Below are positions 10,522-19,978 of a stretch of 64,000 nucleotides of DNA, one piece after another. Each line of letters begins with the position of its first letter. Position 1 is the stretch's first letter. The stretch covers positions 434,001-498,000 of the forward strand of contig NZ_CP139970.1 of the NCBI RefSeq assembly GCF_034424545.1. Reading direction: 5' to 3'. The notes below the pieces were generated by a model. The model saw only the letters and a list, made by a program, of their open reading frames with translations, was not told the origin of the DNA and did no database searches. Origin of the DNA: Trinickia caryophylli. GTDB taxonomy: Bacteria; Pseudomonadota; Gammaproteobacteria; Burkholderiales; Burkholderiaceae. The translations under genes and the position numbers were made by a program.

Positions 10522-12108
10522 TTAGTTTCTCTGGAACATCTTGAGCATGCGTTGCGTGACGAGGAAGCCGCCCGCGATGTTGATCGTGGCCACGAAGAGC
10601 GCGATGCCGCCGAGCGCCGTCACGAGCGCATGACCGGTGCCAAGCTGAAGCAGCGCGCCGATCACGATGATTCCGCTGATCGCGTTCGTCACGCTCATGA
10701 GCGGCGTATGGAGCGCCGGCGTCACGTTCCAGATGACCTGATAGCCCACGAACACGGCCAGCACGAACACGGTCAGATGACCGACGAATGCGCTCGGTGC
10801 GACCGCGCCGAGCGCCAGCAGCGCGAGCACCCCGGCTGCGGCGACGATCATGGAGAGTGTCGACGAACGCCGCGCACCGGTAGCATGCGCGAGGTCCTTC
10901 GCCGCCTGGCTGGTCGGGCCGGCCTTGGCGGCCGGCGCAGCTTGAGCAGGCGGTGCGGCCTTCGGCGCGGGCGCCGGCCAGGTAACCGCCCCGCGATGCA
11001 CGACCGTTGCGCCCCGCATGACGTCGTCGCTCATGTCGATGACCGGCACACCATCGCGCTGGGGCGTGAGATCGGTCAGCAGATGGCGGACATTCGTGGC
11101 ATAGAGCTGGCTCGATTGGGTCGCCATGCGGCTCGGCAAATCCGTGTAGCCGACGATCGTTACGCCTCCGGCCACGACCACTTCGCCCCGGCGCGTCAGC
11201 TCGCAATTGCCACCCTGCTCGGCCGCCATGTCGACGATGACGCTGCCCGGACGCATCGACGCGACCATCTCCGCCGTGATGAGCCGCGGCGCCGTTTTGC
11301 CCGGAATCAGCGCCGTCGTGACGATGATGTCGATCTCTTTCGCCTGCGCCGCGAAAAGCGCCATCTCCGCTTCGATGTAGCGGGCGCTCATCTGCTTCGC
11401 GTAGCCACCGCCTCCGCCGCCCTCTTCTTCGATGTCGACAGTCAGGAACTCGGCGCCGAGGCTTTGCACCTGCTGCTCGACTTCCGGGCGCGTATCGAAC
11501 GCGCGCACGATGGCGCCCAGCCCCCGCGCCGCACCGATCGCGGCAAGACCCGCCACGCCAGCGCCGATCACGAGCACCTTCGCGGGCGGCATCTTGCCCG
11601 CAGCCGTGATCTGCCCCGTAAAGAGCCTGCCGAAATGATGCGCGGCTTCGATCACCGCGCGGTAGCCGGCCATATTGGCCATCGAGCTCAGCGCATCGAG
11701 CTTTTGTGCCCGCGAGATGCGCGGCACGCAATCCATCGCCATCGCATCGACGCCGCGCTGCGCGAGCGCCTCGACGAGCGCCCTGTTCTGCGCGGGCCAG
11801 ATGAAGCCAATCAGTATCGCGCCCGGGGCGAGCAGTGTCGCCTCGTCGACATCGAGCACGGGATGACGCTCGGGCGGGCGCACTTTGATCACGATATCGC
11901 CCGCAGCCCAGAGCGCGCGCGTGTCGGCCTCCACGCGCGCGCCGGCGGCGCCGTACGCGGCGTCGTCGAACGACGCCGCCGCGCCCGCCCCGGCCTCGAC
12001 CGTCACGGCATAGCCGAGCTTCACCAATTGCCCGACCGTATCGGGCGTCGCGGCCACGCGTCGCTCGCCCTCATGCACCTCGCGTGGCACCGCTATCGTC
12101 TTGCCCAT
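10522..12108 (-). CDS. pntA: NAD(P) transhydrogenase, alpha subunit (full length)
   Basis: 528 aa. The N-terminal NAD(H)-binding domain I (about 1-380) has [18 protein letters not shown] and starts with the AlaDH/PNT signature [18 protein letters not shown]. After an Ala/Pro-rich linker, the C-terminal membrane segment (about 435-525) is fused, whereas many proteobacteria split it as PntAB. The ATG at 12108 has GGGAGGTGAT before it. It lies 1 bp after the stop of the FAH-family gene (TGATATG), so translation is probably coupled. NADPH supply is the expected role; placement beside oxalate genes is notable. Confidence 0.96.
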   Translation of the reverse strand: MGKTIAVPREVHEGERRVAATPDTVGQLVKLGYAVTVEAGAGAAASFDDAAYGAAGARVEADTRALWAAGDIVIKVRPPERHPVLDVDEATLLAPGAILIGFIWPAQNRALVEALAQRGVDAMAMDCVPRISRAQKLDALSSMANMAGYRAVIEAAHHFGRLFTGQITAAGKMPPAKVLVIGAGVAGLAAIGAARGLGAIVRAFDTRPEVEQQVQSLGAEFLTVDIEEEGGGGGGYAKQMSARYIEAEMALFAAQAKEIDIIVTTALIPGKTAPRLITAEMVASMRPGSVIVDMAAEQGGNCELTRRGEVVVAGGVTIVGYTDLPSRMATQSSQLYATNVRHLLTDLTPQRDGVPVIDMSDDVMRGATVVHRGAVTWPAPAPKAAPPAQAAPAAKAGPTSQAAKDLAHATGARRSSTLSMIVAAAGVLALLALGAVAPSAFVGHLTVFVLAVFVGYQVIWNVTPALHTPLMSVTNAISGIIVIGALLQLGTGHALVTALGGIALFVATINIAGGFLVTQRMLKMFQRN

Positions 12109-12109
12109 A

Positions 12110-12889
12110 TCACCTCCCCGCGCCAAGGACGTTCGACAAGGTGCCGATACCGTCGATCGACACGCTCACGGTCGATCCGTCCTTGATCGATCCAACGCCG
12201 ACCGATGTGCCGCAGGCGATGACGTCGCCCGGCATCAGCGTCATGTCGTGCGAAATCATGCTGACCTGCTCCTCGGGCGAAAAGATCATGTCCTCGAGCG
12301 GATAGTTCTGCCGCTCGGCGTCGTCGAGCCGCGTGACGACGTGCGCGCGGCGCCAGTCGAAGTCGCGCCGGATGGCGGGGCCGATGCAGCTGAACGTATC
12401 GAAACCCTTCGCGCGGCACCACTGGGCGAAGTTCGGGTCCTCGTTCAGCAGCTCTACGGCGGTCACGTCGTTGATGCAGCTATAGCCGAAGATGTACTCG
12501 CGCGCCTCGTCCACCGACACGTCGCTGCAGCGCTTGCCGATCACGATCGCGAGCTCGCCTTCGTAGGCGATCTTGCCGCCGTAGCGCTGCGGGCGCCGGA
12601 TCGGTTGACCCGGGCCGATCACCGACATCGGCGGCTTGATGAGAAAAAGCGGGTGCGAGGGCGCGGCCTTGCCGAGCTTTTCGGCAAGCGCATGGAAGTT
12701 GTTCCACAGCGCGACGACTTTCGTCGGCACGCACGGCGCGAGCAGCGTCACATCGTCGAGATGCCGCTCGCGTCCCGTGGTGTGCGAGTCGCCGAACATG
12801 TCGCCCGCATACTCGGCGACACGGTCGTCCTCGAGCACGCCGAAGCCTACGGCGCCATCCGCCGCTTGAAAGCGTATCCACGAGGTCAT
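12110..12889 (-). CDS. Fumarylacetoacetate hydrolase (FAH) family protein
   Basis: A 259-aa protein with the FAH C-terminal fold. The metal-binding acid residues of the family are visible in [14 protein letters not shown] and [11 protein letters not shown], and [14 protein letters not shown] and [18 protein letters not shown] are typical. Family members act as C-C hydrolases, decarboxylases or oxaloacetate tautomerases/decarboxylases on beta-keto acids; the substrate here is not determinable. AGGAG precedes the ATG; an upstream extension of 20 codons is ignored. It is 1 bp from pntA and 144 bp after frc1, a gap holding a perfect palindrome. Location hints at an oxalate-, glyoxylate- or oxaloacetate-related acid. 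Confidence 0.85.
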   Translation of the reverse strand: MTSWIRFQAADGAVGFGVLEDDRVAEYAGDMFGDSHTTGRERHLDDVTLLAPCVPTKVVALWNNFHALAEKLGKAAPSHPLFLIKPPMSVIGPGQPIRRPQRYGGKIAYEGELAIVIGKRCSDVSVDEAREYIFGYSCINDVTAVELLNEDPNFAQWCRAKGFDTFSCIGPAIRRDFDWRRAHVVTRLDDAERQNYPLEDMIFSPEEQVSMISHDMTLMPGDVIACGTSVGVGSIKDGSTVSVSIDGIGTLSNVLGAGR

Positions 12890-12940
12890 CGGGATATCTC
12901 CTGGAGGTTGGAATTCATTTCGACGCGCGAGCCGGACCAG

Positions 12941-12964
12941 GCCGGCCATGCATGCATGGCCGGC
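12941..12964. repeat. Perfect 24-bp palindrome between frc1 and the FAH gene
   Basis: Arms GCCGGCCATG and CATGGCCGGC surround a central CATG. As RNA it would fold into a 10-bp hairpin with a 4-nt loop. No T-run follows on the minus strand, so an mRNA-stability or attenuation element is as likely as a terminator. It could equally be a protein-binding site. Confidence 0.6.
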
Positions 12965-13033
12965 TGCTGCCCGTCGCTCGTCTTCAGGGGTCGGGGTTGC
13001 CCGGAAGCCAGGGAAAGAAAGTGCCTGCCCGGC

Positions 13034-14281
13034 TCAGATCGCGCCGGCGGCGCGCAACTGCGCGATCTCGTCGGCGGTGAAGCCGAACTCCGCCATCACC
13101 TCGTCGGTATGCTCGCCGAGCAGCGGCGAGCGCGTGACGACGGTCGGGCTGTCCGAGAGCTTGATCGGATTGCCGACGCTCAGATAGGGCCCGCGCACGG
13201 GGTGGTCGACTTCGACGATCGTGCCCGTCTTGCGCAGCGATTCGTCTTGCGCGATCTCCTGCATCGACAGGACCGGACCGCACGGGATGTCGTACTTGTT
13301 GAGGATCTGCATGGCCTCGAACTTCGTCTTCGTCATCGTCCAGCGCTCGATCTCGGCGAAGATGTCCTTCAAGCGGGGCAGGCGCGCCTCGGGCGTTGCA
13401 TAATCGGGATCGGTGGTCCACTCCTCCCGGCCGATCACGTTGCAGATCTTGGCCCATACGGGGGCCTGCGCGATGAAGTAGATGTACGCGTTGTAATCCC
13501 ACTCCCAGTTCCTGCAACGCAGGATCCAGCCTGGCTGCCCGCCGCCCGAGGCATTACCCGCACGCGGCACGGCCGGACCGAACGTGCCCTGCGGATGCTG
13601 CGGATACTCGCGCAGCACGCCCGTGCGCTCGAGCCGTTGCTGATCGCGCAGCTTCACGCGGCACAGGTTGAGCACGGCGTCTTGCATCGCGGCCAGCACG
13701 TACTGGCCGCGGCCCGTCATCGTGCGCTGATAGAGCGCCGTGACGATGCCGAGCGCGAGATGCAGCCCCGTGCCGCTGTCTCCGATCTGCGCTCCGCTCA
13801 CCACGGGCGGGCCATCGTCGAACCCCGTCGTCGACGCCGCGCCGCCCGCGCATTGCGCAACGTTCTCGTACACCTTGCAATCTTCGTAAGGACCGGGGCC
13901 GAAACCCTTGACCGAGGCGACGATCATGCGCGGGTTGAGCGCCTGGATGCGCTCCCAACCGAAGCCCATTCGCTCGAGCGCACCCGGCGCGAAGTTCTCG
14001 ACGAGCACGTCGCATTCGCGGATCAGCCTTTCGAGCACCGCCTTGCCTTCGGGGTGCTTTGCGTCGATCGTCACCGAGCGCTTGTTGTGATTGAGCATCG
14101 TGAAGTACAGACTGTCGGCGCCGGGCACGTCGCGCAGTTGCTCGCGCGTCACGTCGCCCGAGCCCGCCCGCTCGATCTTGATCACATCGGCACCGAACCA
14201 CGCCAGCAGCTGTGTGCAGGTCGGACCGGACTGCACATGCGTGAAATCGAGGACACGCACTCCCTTCAATGCCTTGCTCAC
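13034..14281 (-). CDS. Formyl-CoA:oxalate CoA-transferase paralogue 1 (CaiB/BaiF class III)
   Basis: A 415-aa class III CoA-transferase close in sequence to the other frc in this window. It carries the aspartate that forms the acyl anhydride (Asp168 in IGDSGTG, the equivalent of Asp169 in O. formigenes Frc) and Gln48 as in E. coli YfdW. Two active-site differences stand out: the glycine loop reads SGGGQ instead of GGGGQ, and GFWDGPP is GFDDGPP. A GTG start at 14281 with GGGAG upstream gives the usual family length and N-terminus. It may use another acid acceptor or CoA donor; that is inference. Probably has its own promoter upstream. Confidence 0.88.
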   Translation of the reverse strand: MSKALKGVRVLDFTHVQSGPTCTQLLAWFGADVIKIERAGSGDVTREQLRDVPGADSLYFTMLNHNKRSVTIDAKHPEGKAVLERLIRECDVLVENFAPGALERMGFGWERIQALNPRMIVASVKGFGPGPYEDCKVYENVAQCAGGAASTTGFDDGPPVVSGAQIGDSGTGLHLALGIVTALYQRTMTGRGQYVLAAMQDAVLNLCRVKLRDQQRLERTGVLREYPQHPQGTFGPAVPRAGNASGGGQPGWILRCRNWEWDYNAYIYFIAQAPVWAKICNVIGREEWTTDPDYATPEARLPRLKDIFAEIERWTMTKTKFEAMQILNKYDIPCGPVLSMQEIAQDESLRKTGTIVEVDHPVRGPYLSVGNPIKLSDSPTVVTRSPLLGEHTDEVMAEFGFTADEIAQLRAAGAI

Positions 14282-14393
14282 TTCCCGTCTCCCAAACTCG
14301 TTCGTATGATCCGGCGCCGCTCGCGCTCCGCCGCCCTTGCCTTGCCGATGCGTGTCGCCCGGTCCGCATGCGGCCGTGCGCTTCATACATTTG

Positions 14394-14410
14394 TTCGTAG
14401 TACTAACGAA
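14394..14410. promoter_or_regulatory. Operator-like near-palindrome upstream of frc1
   Basis: A 17-bp imperfect inverted repeat with TTCGT/ACGAA arms and an AGTACT core lies about 110 bp upstream of the frc1 GTG, in the 165-bp gap (14282-14446) after the 79-aa gene. It looks like a dimeric repressor site, but no cognate regulator is known. Confidence 0.35.
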
Positions 14411-14446
14411 GCGGCGACCGACGAGGCTCGCCGCCCGCCTGTCGGC

Positions 14447-14686
14447 TCAGACCAGACCGTCGGCGCTCACGAGCGCCATCGCCACGCGCCGCGCCGCGGC
14501 CAGCGCGGCCGCCTCGCTCGCGAACACGGCCTCGTCGACGACGCGCTGATAGGGCAGGACGCTCATCTGTTCGCGCGCGTCTTCGTGTGCGCTGCGTACC
14601 GCCGCATAGGCTGTCCAGCCGCCGTTCTGGATCAGCTGCATCGCCGAAAGCTCGAGCCGGTAACGGCCATGTATCTCGACTTTCAT
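14447..14686 (-). CDS. Conserved-looking small protein of unknown function in the oxalate cluster
   Basis: 79 aa, starting MKVEIHGRYRLELS. A predicted beta-rich N-terminus (KVEIHGRYRLEL) is followed by a helical, Ala-rich C-terminus. There is no signal peptide, membrane segment or cysteine motif. GGGGAG stands 8 nt before the ATG at 14686. An alternative ATG at 14737 overlaps the stop of the PAS gene as ATGA and would add 17 residues, so translational coupling is possible either way. Function is unknown; position between the PAS gene and frc1 suggests an accessory role in oxalate metabolism. Confidence 0.7.
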   Translation of the reverse strand: MKVEIHGRYRLELSAMQLIQNGGWTAYAAVRSAHEDAREQMSVLPYQRVVDEAVFASEAAALAAARRVAMALVSADGLV

Positions 14687-14733
14687 CGTATGTGCTCCCC
14701 TGCGGTAACCGCTATCGACCGTCGAAGTGGCGC

Positions 14734-15165
14734 TCATGCCCCTGCCCGCGCCTCGAGCTCGGCCAGGCGCTTGCGCAGGTTACGGTCTTCCTGAAAGCGG
14801 CTCGTCTCGTCGCGAATCACCGCGGCGATGCCCGCCACCTCGCCCGATGGGCCGTGCAGCAGCGCCACCGTAAACGCGATCGACAGCGCGCGCCCGTCCT
14901 TGTGCACGGCAGGCACCTTCAGCACGTCGTTGCCATAGCGGGTCTGCCCCGTCGACATGGTCTTGTGGTATCCATCCCAATGACGCTGCTGCAACCGCTG
15001 CGGGATGATGAGATCGAGCGACCGGCCAAGCGCCTCCCCCTCGGTAAAGCCGAACATGCGCTCGGCCGCGTCATTCCACAGCGTGATGCTGCCCGCGGGA
15101 TCGGAGACGACGACGGCATCTCCCATGACGGAGATCAGCTGCGCGGTATCGACGGTGGTTTTCAT
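14734..15165 (-). CDS. Stand-alone PAS-domain protein
   Basis: 143 aa containing a single PAS domain (about 8-120): VMGDAVVVSDPAGSITLWND is the N-cap and first strands, MFGFTEGEALGRSLDLIIP the central helices, and RYGNDVLKVPAVHKDGRA with IAAVIRDETSRF the PAC part. A short charged helix closes it (NLRKRLAELEARAG). No kinase, HTH, GGDEF or other output domain is present, so it must act by binding a partner or a ligand/cofactor. GGGGAAA precedes the ATG. It lies between frc2 and a 79-aa unknown within the oxalate run. Confidence 0.85.
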   Translation of the reverse strand: MKTTVDTAQLISVMGDAVVVSDPAGSITLWNDAAERMFGFTEGEALGRSLDLIIPQRLQQRHWDGYHKTMSTGQTRYGNDVLKVPAVHKDGRALSIAFTVALLHGPSGEVAGIAAVIRDETSRFQEDRNLRKRLAELEARAGA

Positions 15166-15269
15166 CGCGTTTCCCCATGATTCGAAATCGAAGCGGCGCT
15201 CAGGCCCGGCTTGGCATGCGGCGCGAGGCGGGCAAGCCGCCGCTCGCGCGGCGGCATGGGCCCGTGCCC

Positions 15270-16520
15270 TCAGATTACCCCGCCTTCGCGCATATGGGCG
15301 ACCTGCTCGCGGGTGTAGCCGAGGCCGAGCAGCACCTCCTCCGAATGCTCGCCGAGCAGCGGCGACGCCTTGATATCCGGCTTCAATTCCGAGAACTTGA
15401 TCGGGCTGCCGACCGTCAGGTACGTGCCGCGCTCCTTGTGCGGCACCTCGACGATCGAGCCCGACTTGCGCAGCGATTCGTCATAGGCCAGCTCCTTCAT
15501 GCTGAGCACCGGCGAACACGGAATGTCGAACTTGCGGAGGATATCGACCGCCTCGTACTTCGTCTTGTCGGCGAGCCACTCCTCGATCTTCGCGAAGATA
15601 TCGAAGATGTGCGGCTGGCGCGCCTCGGGCGTGCTGTAGTCCGGATCGTCGATCCACTCCGGCCGGCCGAGCGCGCGGCAGATCGGTGCCCAGGCGTGCC
15701 CCTGGATCGTGAAGTAGATGTAGGCGTTCGGATCCGTCTCCCAGCCCTTGCACTTGAGCACCCAGCCCGGTTGTCCGCCGCCGCCCGCGTTGCCGCCGCG
15801 CGGCACCACGTCCGTGAACGTGCCGTGCGGATACTGCGGGTATTCCTCGAGGTAGCCCACGCGCTCGAGCCGTTGCTGATCGCGCATCTTCACGCGGCAC
15901 AGGTTCAGCACCGCGTCCTGCATCGATACGGCCACCTTCTGGCCCCGGCCCGTCTTCTCGCGGCCGATCAGCGCCGTGAGAATCCCGATGGCGAGATGCA
16001 TGCCGGTGTTGCTGTCGCCGAGCGCCGCCGCGCTGACTGTCGGCGGGCCGTCCCAGAAACCCGTCGTCGAAGCGGCGCCGCCCGCGCACTGGGCAACGTT
16101 CTCATAGACCTTCAGATCGGAATAGTGGTGCCCGTCCGAAAAGCCCTTGACCGACGCGACGATCATCTTGGGGTTGAGATCGCGGATGTGATCCCATGAA
16201 AAGCCCATGCGATCGAGCGCGCCGGGTCCGAAGTTCTCGACGAGCACGTCCGACTCGCGGATCAGCTTTTCCAACACCTCCTTGCCTTCCGGCTTCTTCG
16301 TGTCGAGCGTCAACGAGCGCTTGTTGCTGTTGAGCATCGTGAAGTAGAGCGCGTCGACGCCGGGGATGTCGCGCAATTGCGTGCGCGTAACGTCGCCCGA
16401 GCCGGGCCGTTCGACCTTGATGACATCGGCGCCGAACCAGGCAAGCATTTGCGTGCACGCCGGGCCTGCCTGCACGTGCGTGAAGTCGATGATCTTGATT
16501 CCGTCCAGGGGTAGGCTCAC
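15270..16520 (-). CDS. frc: Formyl-CoA:oxalate CoA-transferase
   Basis: 416 aa, very like O. formigenes Frc over its whole length. It transfers CoA from formyl-CoA to oxalate, giving oxalyl-CoA for Oxc. Catalytic Asp169 (LGDSNTG), the GGGGQPGW glycine loop, GFWDGPP and Gln48 are all present. The start is GTG at 16520 with TAGGAG upstream; the protein begins [20 protein letters not shown], matching the family N-terminus. It lies 31 bp after oxc and is surely cotranscribed with it. This is the canonical copy of the two frc genes here. Confidence 0.96.
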   Translation of the reverse strand: MSLPLDGIKIIDFTHVQAGPACTQMLAWFGADVIKVERPGSGDVTRTQLRDIPGVDALYFTMLNSNKRSLTLDTKKPEGKEVLEKLIRESDVLVENFGPGALDRMGFSWDHIRDLNPKMIVASVKGFSDGHHYSDLKVYENVAQCAGGAASTTGFWDGPPTVSAAALGDSNTGMHLAIGILTALIGREKTGRGQKVAVSMQDAVLNLCRVKMRDQQRLERVGYLEEYPQYPHGTFTDVVPRGGNAGGGGQPGWVLKCKGWETDPNAYIYFTIQGHAWAPICRALGRPEWIDDPDYSTPEARQPHIFDIFAKIEEWLADKTKYEAVDILRKFDIPCSPVLSMKELAYDESLRKSGSIVEVPHKERGTYLTVGSPIKFSELKPDIKASPLLGEHSEEVLLGLGYTREQVAHMREGGVI

Positions 16521-16551
16521 TTTCGTTCTCCTAAAGAATGTCGTGCGGGCG

Positions 16552-18294
16552 TCACTTCTTCTTCGCCGAGCTTTGCGGGTTGAGGTTCGTGAGACGGCCG
16601 CTCTCGGTGCCGGCCGATTCGTCGATGACGGCGTTGATCAGCACCGGCTTGCCGGCCCGGATCGCTTCCTGGAGTGCGTGCTCGAGTTCGTCGGGCGTGG
16701 TGACGTGGTAACCCTTGCCGCCGAACGCCTCCATCATCTTGTCGTAACGCGCCCCCTTGACGAAGACGGTCGGCGCCACGTCCTTGCCGCCGCTCGGGTT
16801 TACGTCGGTGCCGCGATAAACGCCGTTGTTGTTGAAAACGATCGTGCACACCGGCAGGTCGTAGCGGCAGATCGTCTCGATCTCCATGCCGCTGAAGCCG
16901 AACGCGCTATCGCCCTCGATCGCGATCACTTGCTTGCCGGTCTCCACCGCCGCACCGATCGCGAAGCCCATGCCGATGCCCATGATTCCCCACGTGCCGC
17001 AGTCGAGGCGCTTGCGCGGCTCGTACATGTCGACGATGCTGCGCGCGTAGTCGAGCGTGTTGGCGCCTTCGTTGACGACCGTGATCTCGGGGTTGGCCTT
17101 CACCACGTCGCGAATCACGCGCAACGCGCTGTGGAAATTCATCGGCACGGGGCTCTTCGCGAGCGTGTCCGCCATCTTCGCGAGGTTCTTGTTCTTGCGC
17201 TCGGCCACCGCCGTCAGCCATTCGGAATCCGGCTTCGGAAACCGGCCGTCGATCCCTTCGACCAGCGCGCCGACGCACGAACCGATGTCCCCGATCAACG
17301 GCGCGGCGATCGCGACGTTGCTGTCGATCTCGGTCGGCGAGATGTCGATCTGAATGAACTGCTTCGGCCCGCCCCACGTTTTGCCCTTGCCGTGCGCGAG
17401 AAGCCAGTTGAGCCGCGCGCCGACCAGCATGACGACGTCCGCTTCGGCCAGCACGAACGAGCGCGCCGCCGAGGCCGATTGCGGATGGTTGTCGGGCAGC
17501 AGCCCCTTGGCCATCGACATCGGCAGGTACGGAATGCCCGTCTTCTCGACGAGCTCGCGGATCGCCGCATCGGCGCGCGAATAAGCGGCGCCTTTGCCGA
17601 GCAGGATCAGCGGCCGCTTCGCGCGCTTGAGCAAATCGAGTGCACGCGCAACCGAATCCGGTGCGGGCAGTTGACGAGGCGCCGCGTCGACCACGCGCAC
17701 GAGCGACTGCTTGCCCTTCATCGCATCGATCGTCTGGGCCAGCAGCTTCGCCGGCAGATCCAGATAAACGCCGCCGGGCCGCCCGGACACGGCGGAGCGG
17801 ATGGCGCGGGCGATGCCGATGCCGATGTCCTCCGCGTGCAGCACGCGATAGGCGGCCTTGGCGTGAGGCTTGGCGATATTGAGCTGATCCATTTCCTCGT
17901 AATCGCCCTGCTGCAGATCGACGATCTCGCGCTCGCTCGAGCCGCTCACGAGGATCATCGGGAAACAGTTCGTGGTCGCGTTGGCGAGCGCCGTCAGGCC
18001 GTTCAAAAAGCCCGGCGCGGACACCGTGAGGCAGACGCCCGGCTTTTGCGTGAGATACCCGGCGATCGCGGCCGCATTGCCAGCGTTCTGCTCGTGGCGA
18101 AAGCTGATAACGCGCATTCCTTCGGCCTGAGCGAGCCGCGCCAGGTCGGTCACGGGAATACCGGGCAAGCCGTAGATCGTGTCGATGCCGTTCAGCTTCA
18201 GTGCATCGATGACGAGATGAAACCCGTCTGTCATCTCGTTCGCTGCTGTTTCGGGGATCGTCTCCGGCTCGAGCGTCCCAACGACTTCTGCCAT
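16552..18294 (-). CDS. oxc: Oxalyl-CoA decarboxylase
   Basis: A 580-aa ThDP-dependent enzyme that decarboxylates oxalyl-CoA to formyl-CoA and CO2. The N-terminal PYR domain has the catalytic glutamate in [17 protein letters not shown] (Glu68). The C-terminal PP domain has the ThDP motif opening with [13 protein letters not shown] and closing with [11 protein letters not shown], as in O. formigenes Oxc. The C-terminus is Lys-rich. The ATG at 18294 is chosen over a 42-codon upstream extension because AAGGAGG precedes it. It heads the oxc-frc unit and has a promoter with an operator-like palindrome on its -10 box. Confidence 0.97.
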   Translation of the reverse strand: MAEVVGTLEPETIPETAANEMTDGFHLVIDALKLNGIDTIYGLPGIPVTDLARLAQAEGMRVISFRHEQNAGNAAAIAGYLTQKPGVCLTVSAPGFLNGLTALANATTNCFPMILVSGSSEREIVDLQQGDYEEMDQLNIAKPHAKAAYRVLHAEDIGIGIARAIRSAVSGRPGGVYLDLPAKLLAQTIDAMKGKQSLVRVVDAAPRQLPAPDSVARALDLLKRAKRPLILLGKGAAYSRADAAIRELVEKTGIPYLPMSMAKGLLPDNHPQSASAARSFVLAEADVVMLVGARLNWLLAHGKGKTWGGPKQFIQIDISPTEIDSNVAIAAPLIGDIGSCVGALVEGIDGRFPKPDSEWLTAVAERKNKNLAKMADTLAKSPVPMNFHSALRVIRDVVKANPEITVVNEGANTLDYARSIVDMYEPRKRLDCGTWGIMGIGMGFAIGAAVETGKQVIAIEGDSAFGFSGMEIETICRYDLPVCTIVFNNNGVYRGTDVNPSGGKDVAPTVFVKGARYDKMMEAFGGKGYHVTTPDELEHALQEAIRAGKPVLINAVIDESAGTESGRLTNLNPQSSAKKK

Positions 18295-18328
18295 GTCTTG
18301 CCTCCTTGACGCAGATGTTTGGCGTTTC

Positions 18329-18366
18329 TGGTGATATACCATATTCCACACACTGTATTTGATCAA
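18329..18366 (-). promoter_or_regulatory. oxc promoter with candidate GntR operator
   Basis: On the minus strand TTGATC (18366-18361), a 17-bp spacer and TATGGT (18343-18338) form a sigma-70-like promoter. A palindrome TGGTATATCACCA (18341-18329) overlaps the -10 box. Its TGGT/ACCA arms resemble FadR-type GntR half-sites (N5 spacing rather than N3), and GTATATCA recurs upstream of gntR1. Repression by one of the two GntR proteins is a testable inference. Confidence 0.55.
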
Positions 18367-18550
18367 GCATTTTTTGCGGCTGCTTGACGTTGCTGCGGCG
18401 CGCGCATTGCACCGCCTCACCCGGCCGCGCCTTCGCTCCCTTCCGCCTCCCCGCCTCCATGTAGTCGCGGCGTAATACGACCGCTGCCTTACCGCCCACG
18501 CGCTTTCGGGCCGCGCTTTCGGCCAGCGCTTCCGATCGGAGCCGAACCCG

Positions 18551-19270
18551 CTAGTCCAGAAAATCGCAATGCGCCTGAACGAAGACCGCGAGATCGAGCG
18601 AATGCTGGCGCACGAGGGTTTCGGCGCGCTCGGTGTCGCGCGCTTCGAGCGCTTCTATGATGCGCAGGTGATCGCTGATCGAGCGCGATGCGCGATCGCT
18701 TCTCGCGATGGTCATGCGACGTATCGCGCGCACATGCATGAAGATGTTCTTGACCGTATCGACGAGCACGGGCGAGCCGGACAGTTCGACCACGGCTTGG
18801 TGAAAAGCGATGTTCGCTTCGGAGTATTCCTCGATGTGCGCGGCAGCAGGCGCCTGCTCGAAGGCGCCGACGATGCTCCGCAAGCCGGCGATCTCGGCAT
18901 CCGCGGCGCGCAGGGTCGCCAGGCGCGCAGCCATGCTCTCGAGCGCCGCCCACATCTGAATCATCTCCACGATCTCGCGCCGCGTCTTGCGCAGGATGTA
19001 TACGCCGCGCCGCGGCACCGTCCGCAGGAAACCCTCCTGCTCGAGCAGCGTCATCGCTTCGCGCACCGGCGTCCGACTCACGCCCAGCGCCTCCGCCAAT
19101 TCTTTTTCGTCGAGGCGGACGTCCTCCCTCGATCGATAGATGTCCGCATCGGCAATGGCGCGCTTGAGGCTTGCATAGGCCCGGTCGCGCAGCGACGCCG
19201 ATGTACCGATCGGCGCGAGCGCCAGCATGAAAGAGTCCTCGCCGAGGCCCTCAGGTCTGCGTTCTGTCAT
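18551..19270 (-). CDS. GntR-family regulator, FadR/FCD subfamily (copy 1)
   Basis: A 239-aa regulator. The winged HTH (about 28-97) includes [21 protein letters not shown] and PRRGVYI; the FCD effector domain (about 105-235) shows the metal-binding pattern in [15 protein letters not shown] and [12 protein letters not shown]. The ATG at 19270 has GGGGAGGG upstream; the longer open frame is unlikely. It lies directly upstream of oxc on the same strand, 256 bp away. A motif shared with the oxc promoter lies just upstream (19298-19315), which suggests autoregulation and control of oxc. It is a close paralogue of the GntR at 23200-23922. Confidence 0.92.
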   Translation of the reverse strand: MTERRPEGLGEDSFMLALAPIGTSASLRDRAYASLKRAIADADIYRSREDVRLDEKELAEALGVSRTPVREAMTLLEQEGFLRTVPRRGVYILRKTRREIVEMIQMWAALESMAARLATLRAADAEIAGLRSIVGAFEQAPAAAHIEEYSEANIAFHQAVVELSGSPVLVDTVKNIFMHVRAIRRMTIARSDRASRSISDHLRIIEALEARDTERAETLVRQHSLDLAVFVQAHCDFLD

Positions 19271-19297
19271 CCCTCCCCTCGCCGATTCGGTGTTCTT

Positions 19298-19315
19298 TAT
19301 ACTGTATATCAGATA
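19298..19315. promoter_or_regulatory. Candidate GntR operator upstream of gntR1
   Basis: CTGTATATCAG (19302-19312) is an imperfect palindrome sharing GTATATCA with the oxc -10 palindrome. It sits 28-45 bp before the gntR1 ATG. Confidence 0.45.
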
Positions 19316-19525
19316 CGAAGAAGACCCAAGCAGCTTTCGTCGCAAACTGTGCGAGCGGGCATTCGGCCAGCGGGCAAGGGCCGGCGCAGGAGGGACGGAG
19401 CAGGTTTTCATAAGCATCGCCTTATGATTTCCAAATAAAACTTTAACTATCGGCTATCGGAGCGCCGCCCTATCCTCTATCCAAATCCATCGATTCCTAG
19501 ATTTGGAAGATTCAAGGAGGAGGCA

Positions 19526-19912
19526 ATGAGCCAGACCATCGCTGATGAATGGAACGACGAGACGGATCGCGAATTGGATGCGCATGTTTGCGCCTACAAC
19601 ATGGCGTTCGCCGAACTCGGCTTGAGGTTTCGCTGGGATGCCCGCACGCTTGCGTCGCTGGCTTCGATCGAGGACGAAGGTCAGCGCATCGTGGCCTATG
19701 TCGAAGCGCATCATCCGCATCTCCTGAACGCCTACAGCGCCGAGTTCCTGACGCGGGCAATCCTCGAAAAGAAAAATGCCCAGCGCCCTGAAACGCTGCC
19801 GGCTCGCGAACTCATCGCCGCGCAAATGAACCGCCCTTCGATCGTTCAAACCCGCGTGCGCAACGCTCATTTCCCACCCGATTTCGGTCTGCCGATGCTT
19901 GCCGGCGCCTGA
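19526..19912 (+). CDS. Conserved-looking protein of unknown function in the oxalate island
   Basis: 128 aa, preceded by a very strong ribosome site (AAGGAGGAGG) and followed by a clean terminator, so it is a genuine monocistronic gene. The protein is mostly helical by eye, without signal peptide or membrane segment; HPHLLNAYSAEFLTRAILEKK looks like a long amphipathic helix, and a short C-terminal tail FPPDFGLPMLAGA follows. It is divergent from gntR1 and convergent with the antiporter gene. I do not recognise the family; context suggests a part in oxalate or C1 metabolism. Confidence 0.8.
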   Translation: MSQTIADEWNDETDRELDAHVCAYNMAFAELGLRFRWDARTLASLASIEDEGQRIVAYVEAHHPHLLNAYSAEFLTRAILEKKNAQRPETLPARELIAAQMNRPSIVQTRVRNAHFPPDFGLPMLAGA

Positions 19913-19944
19913 TCGACAACCGACTAATTCAATTCCTTTAGCGC

Positions 19945-19978
19945 CGCCGCGTGGTCGTTCACGCGGCGTTTTGTTTTT
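19945..19978 (+). terminator. Terminator after the 128-aa gene
   Basis: A 9-bp perfect stem CGCCGCGTG/CACGCGGCG with a 6-nt loop is followed by TTTTGTTTTT. The next 240 bp (19979-20218) hold no supported gene, only a pyrimidine-rich stretch with repeated TTCTTGCTC. Confidence 0.85.

Noticed and set aside
10486..12186. 566-residue plus-strand frame opposite pntA
   Set aside because: Composition is that of a high-GC antisense shadow; pntA is certain.
12101..14794. 897-residue plus-strand frame across the FAH and frc1 genes
   Set aside because: Antisense shadow of two well-identified genes; the protein is low-complexity Arg/Ala/His.
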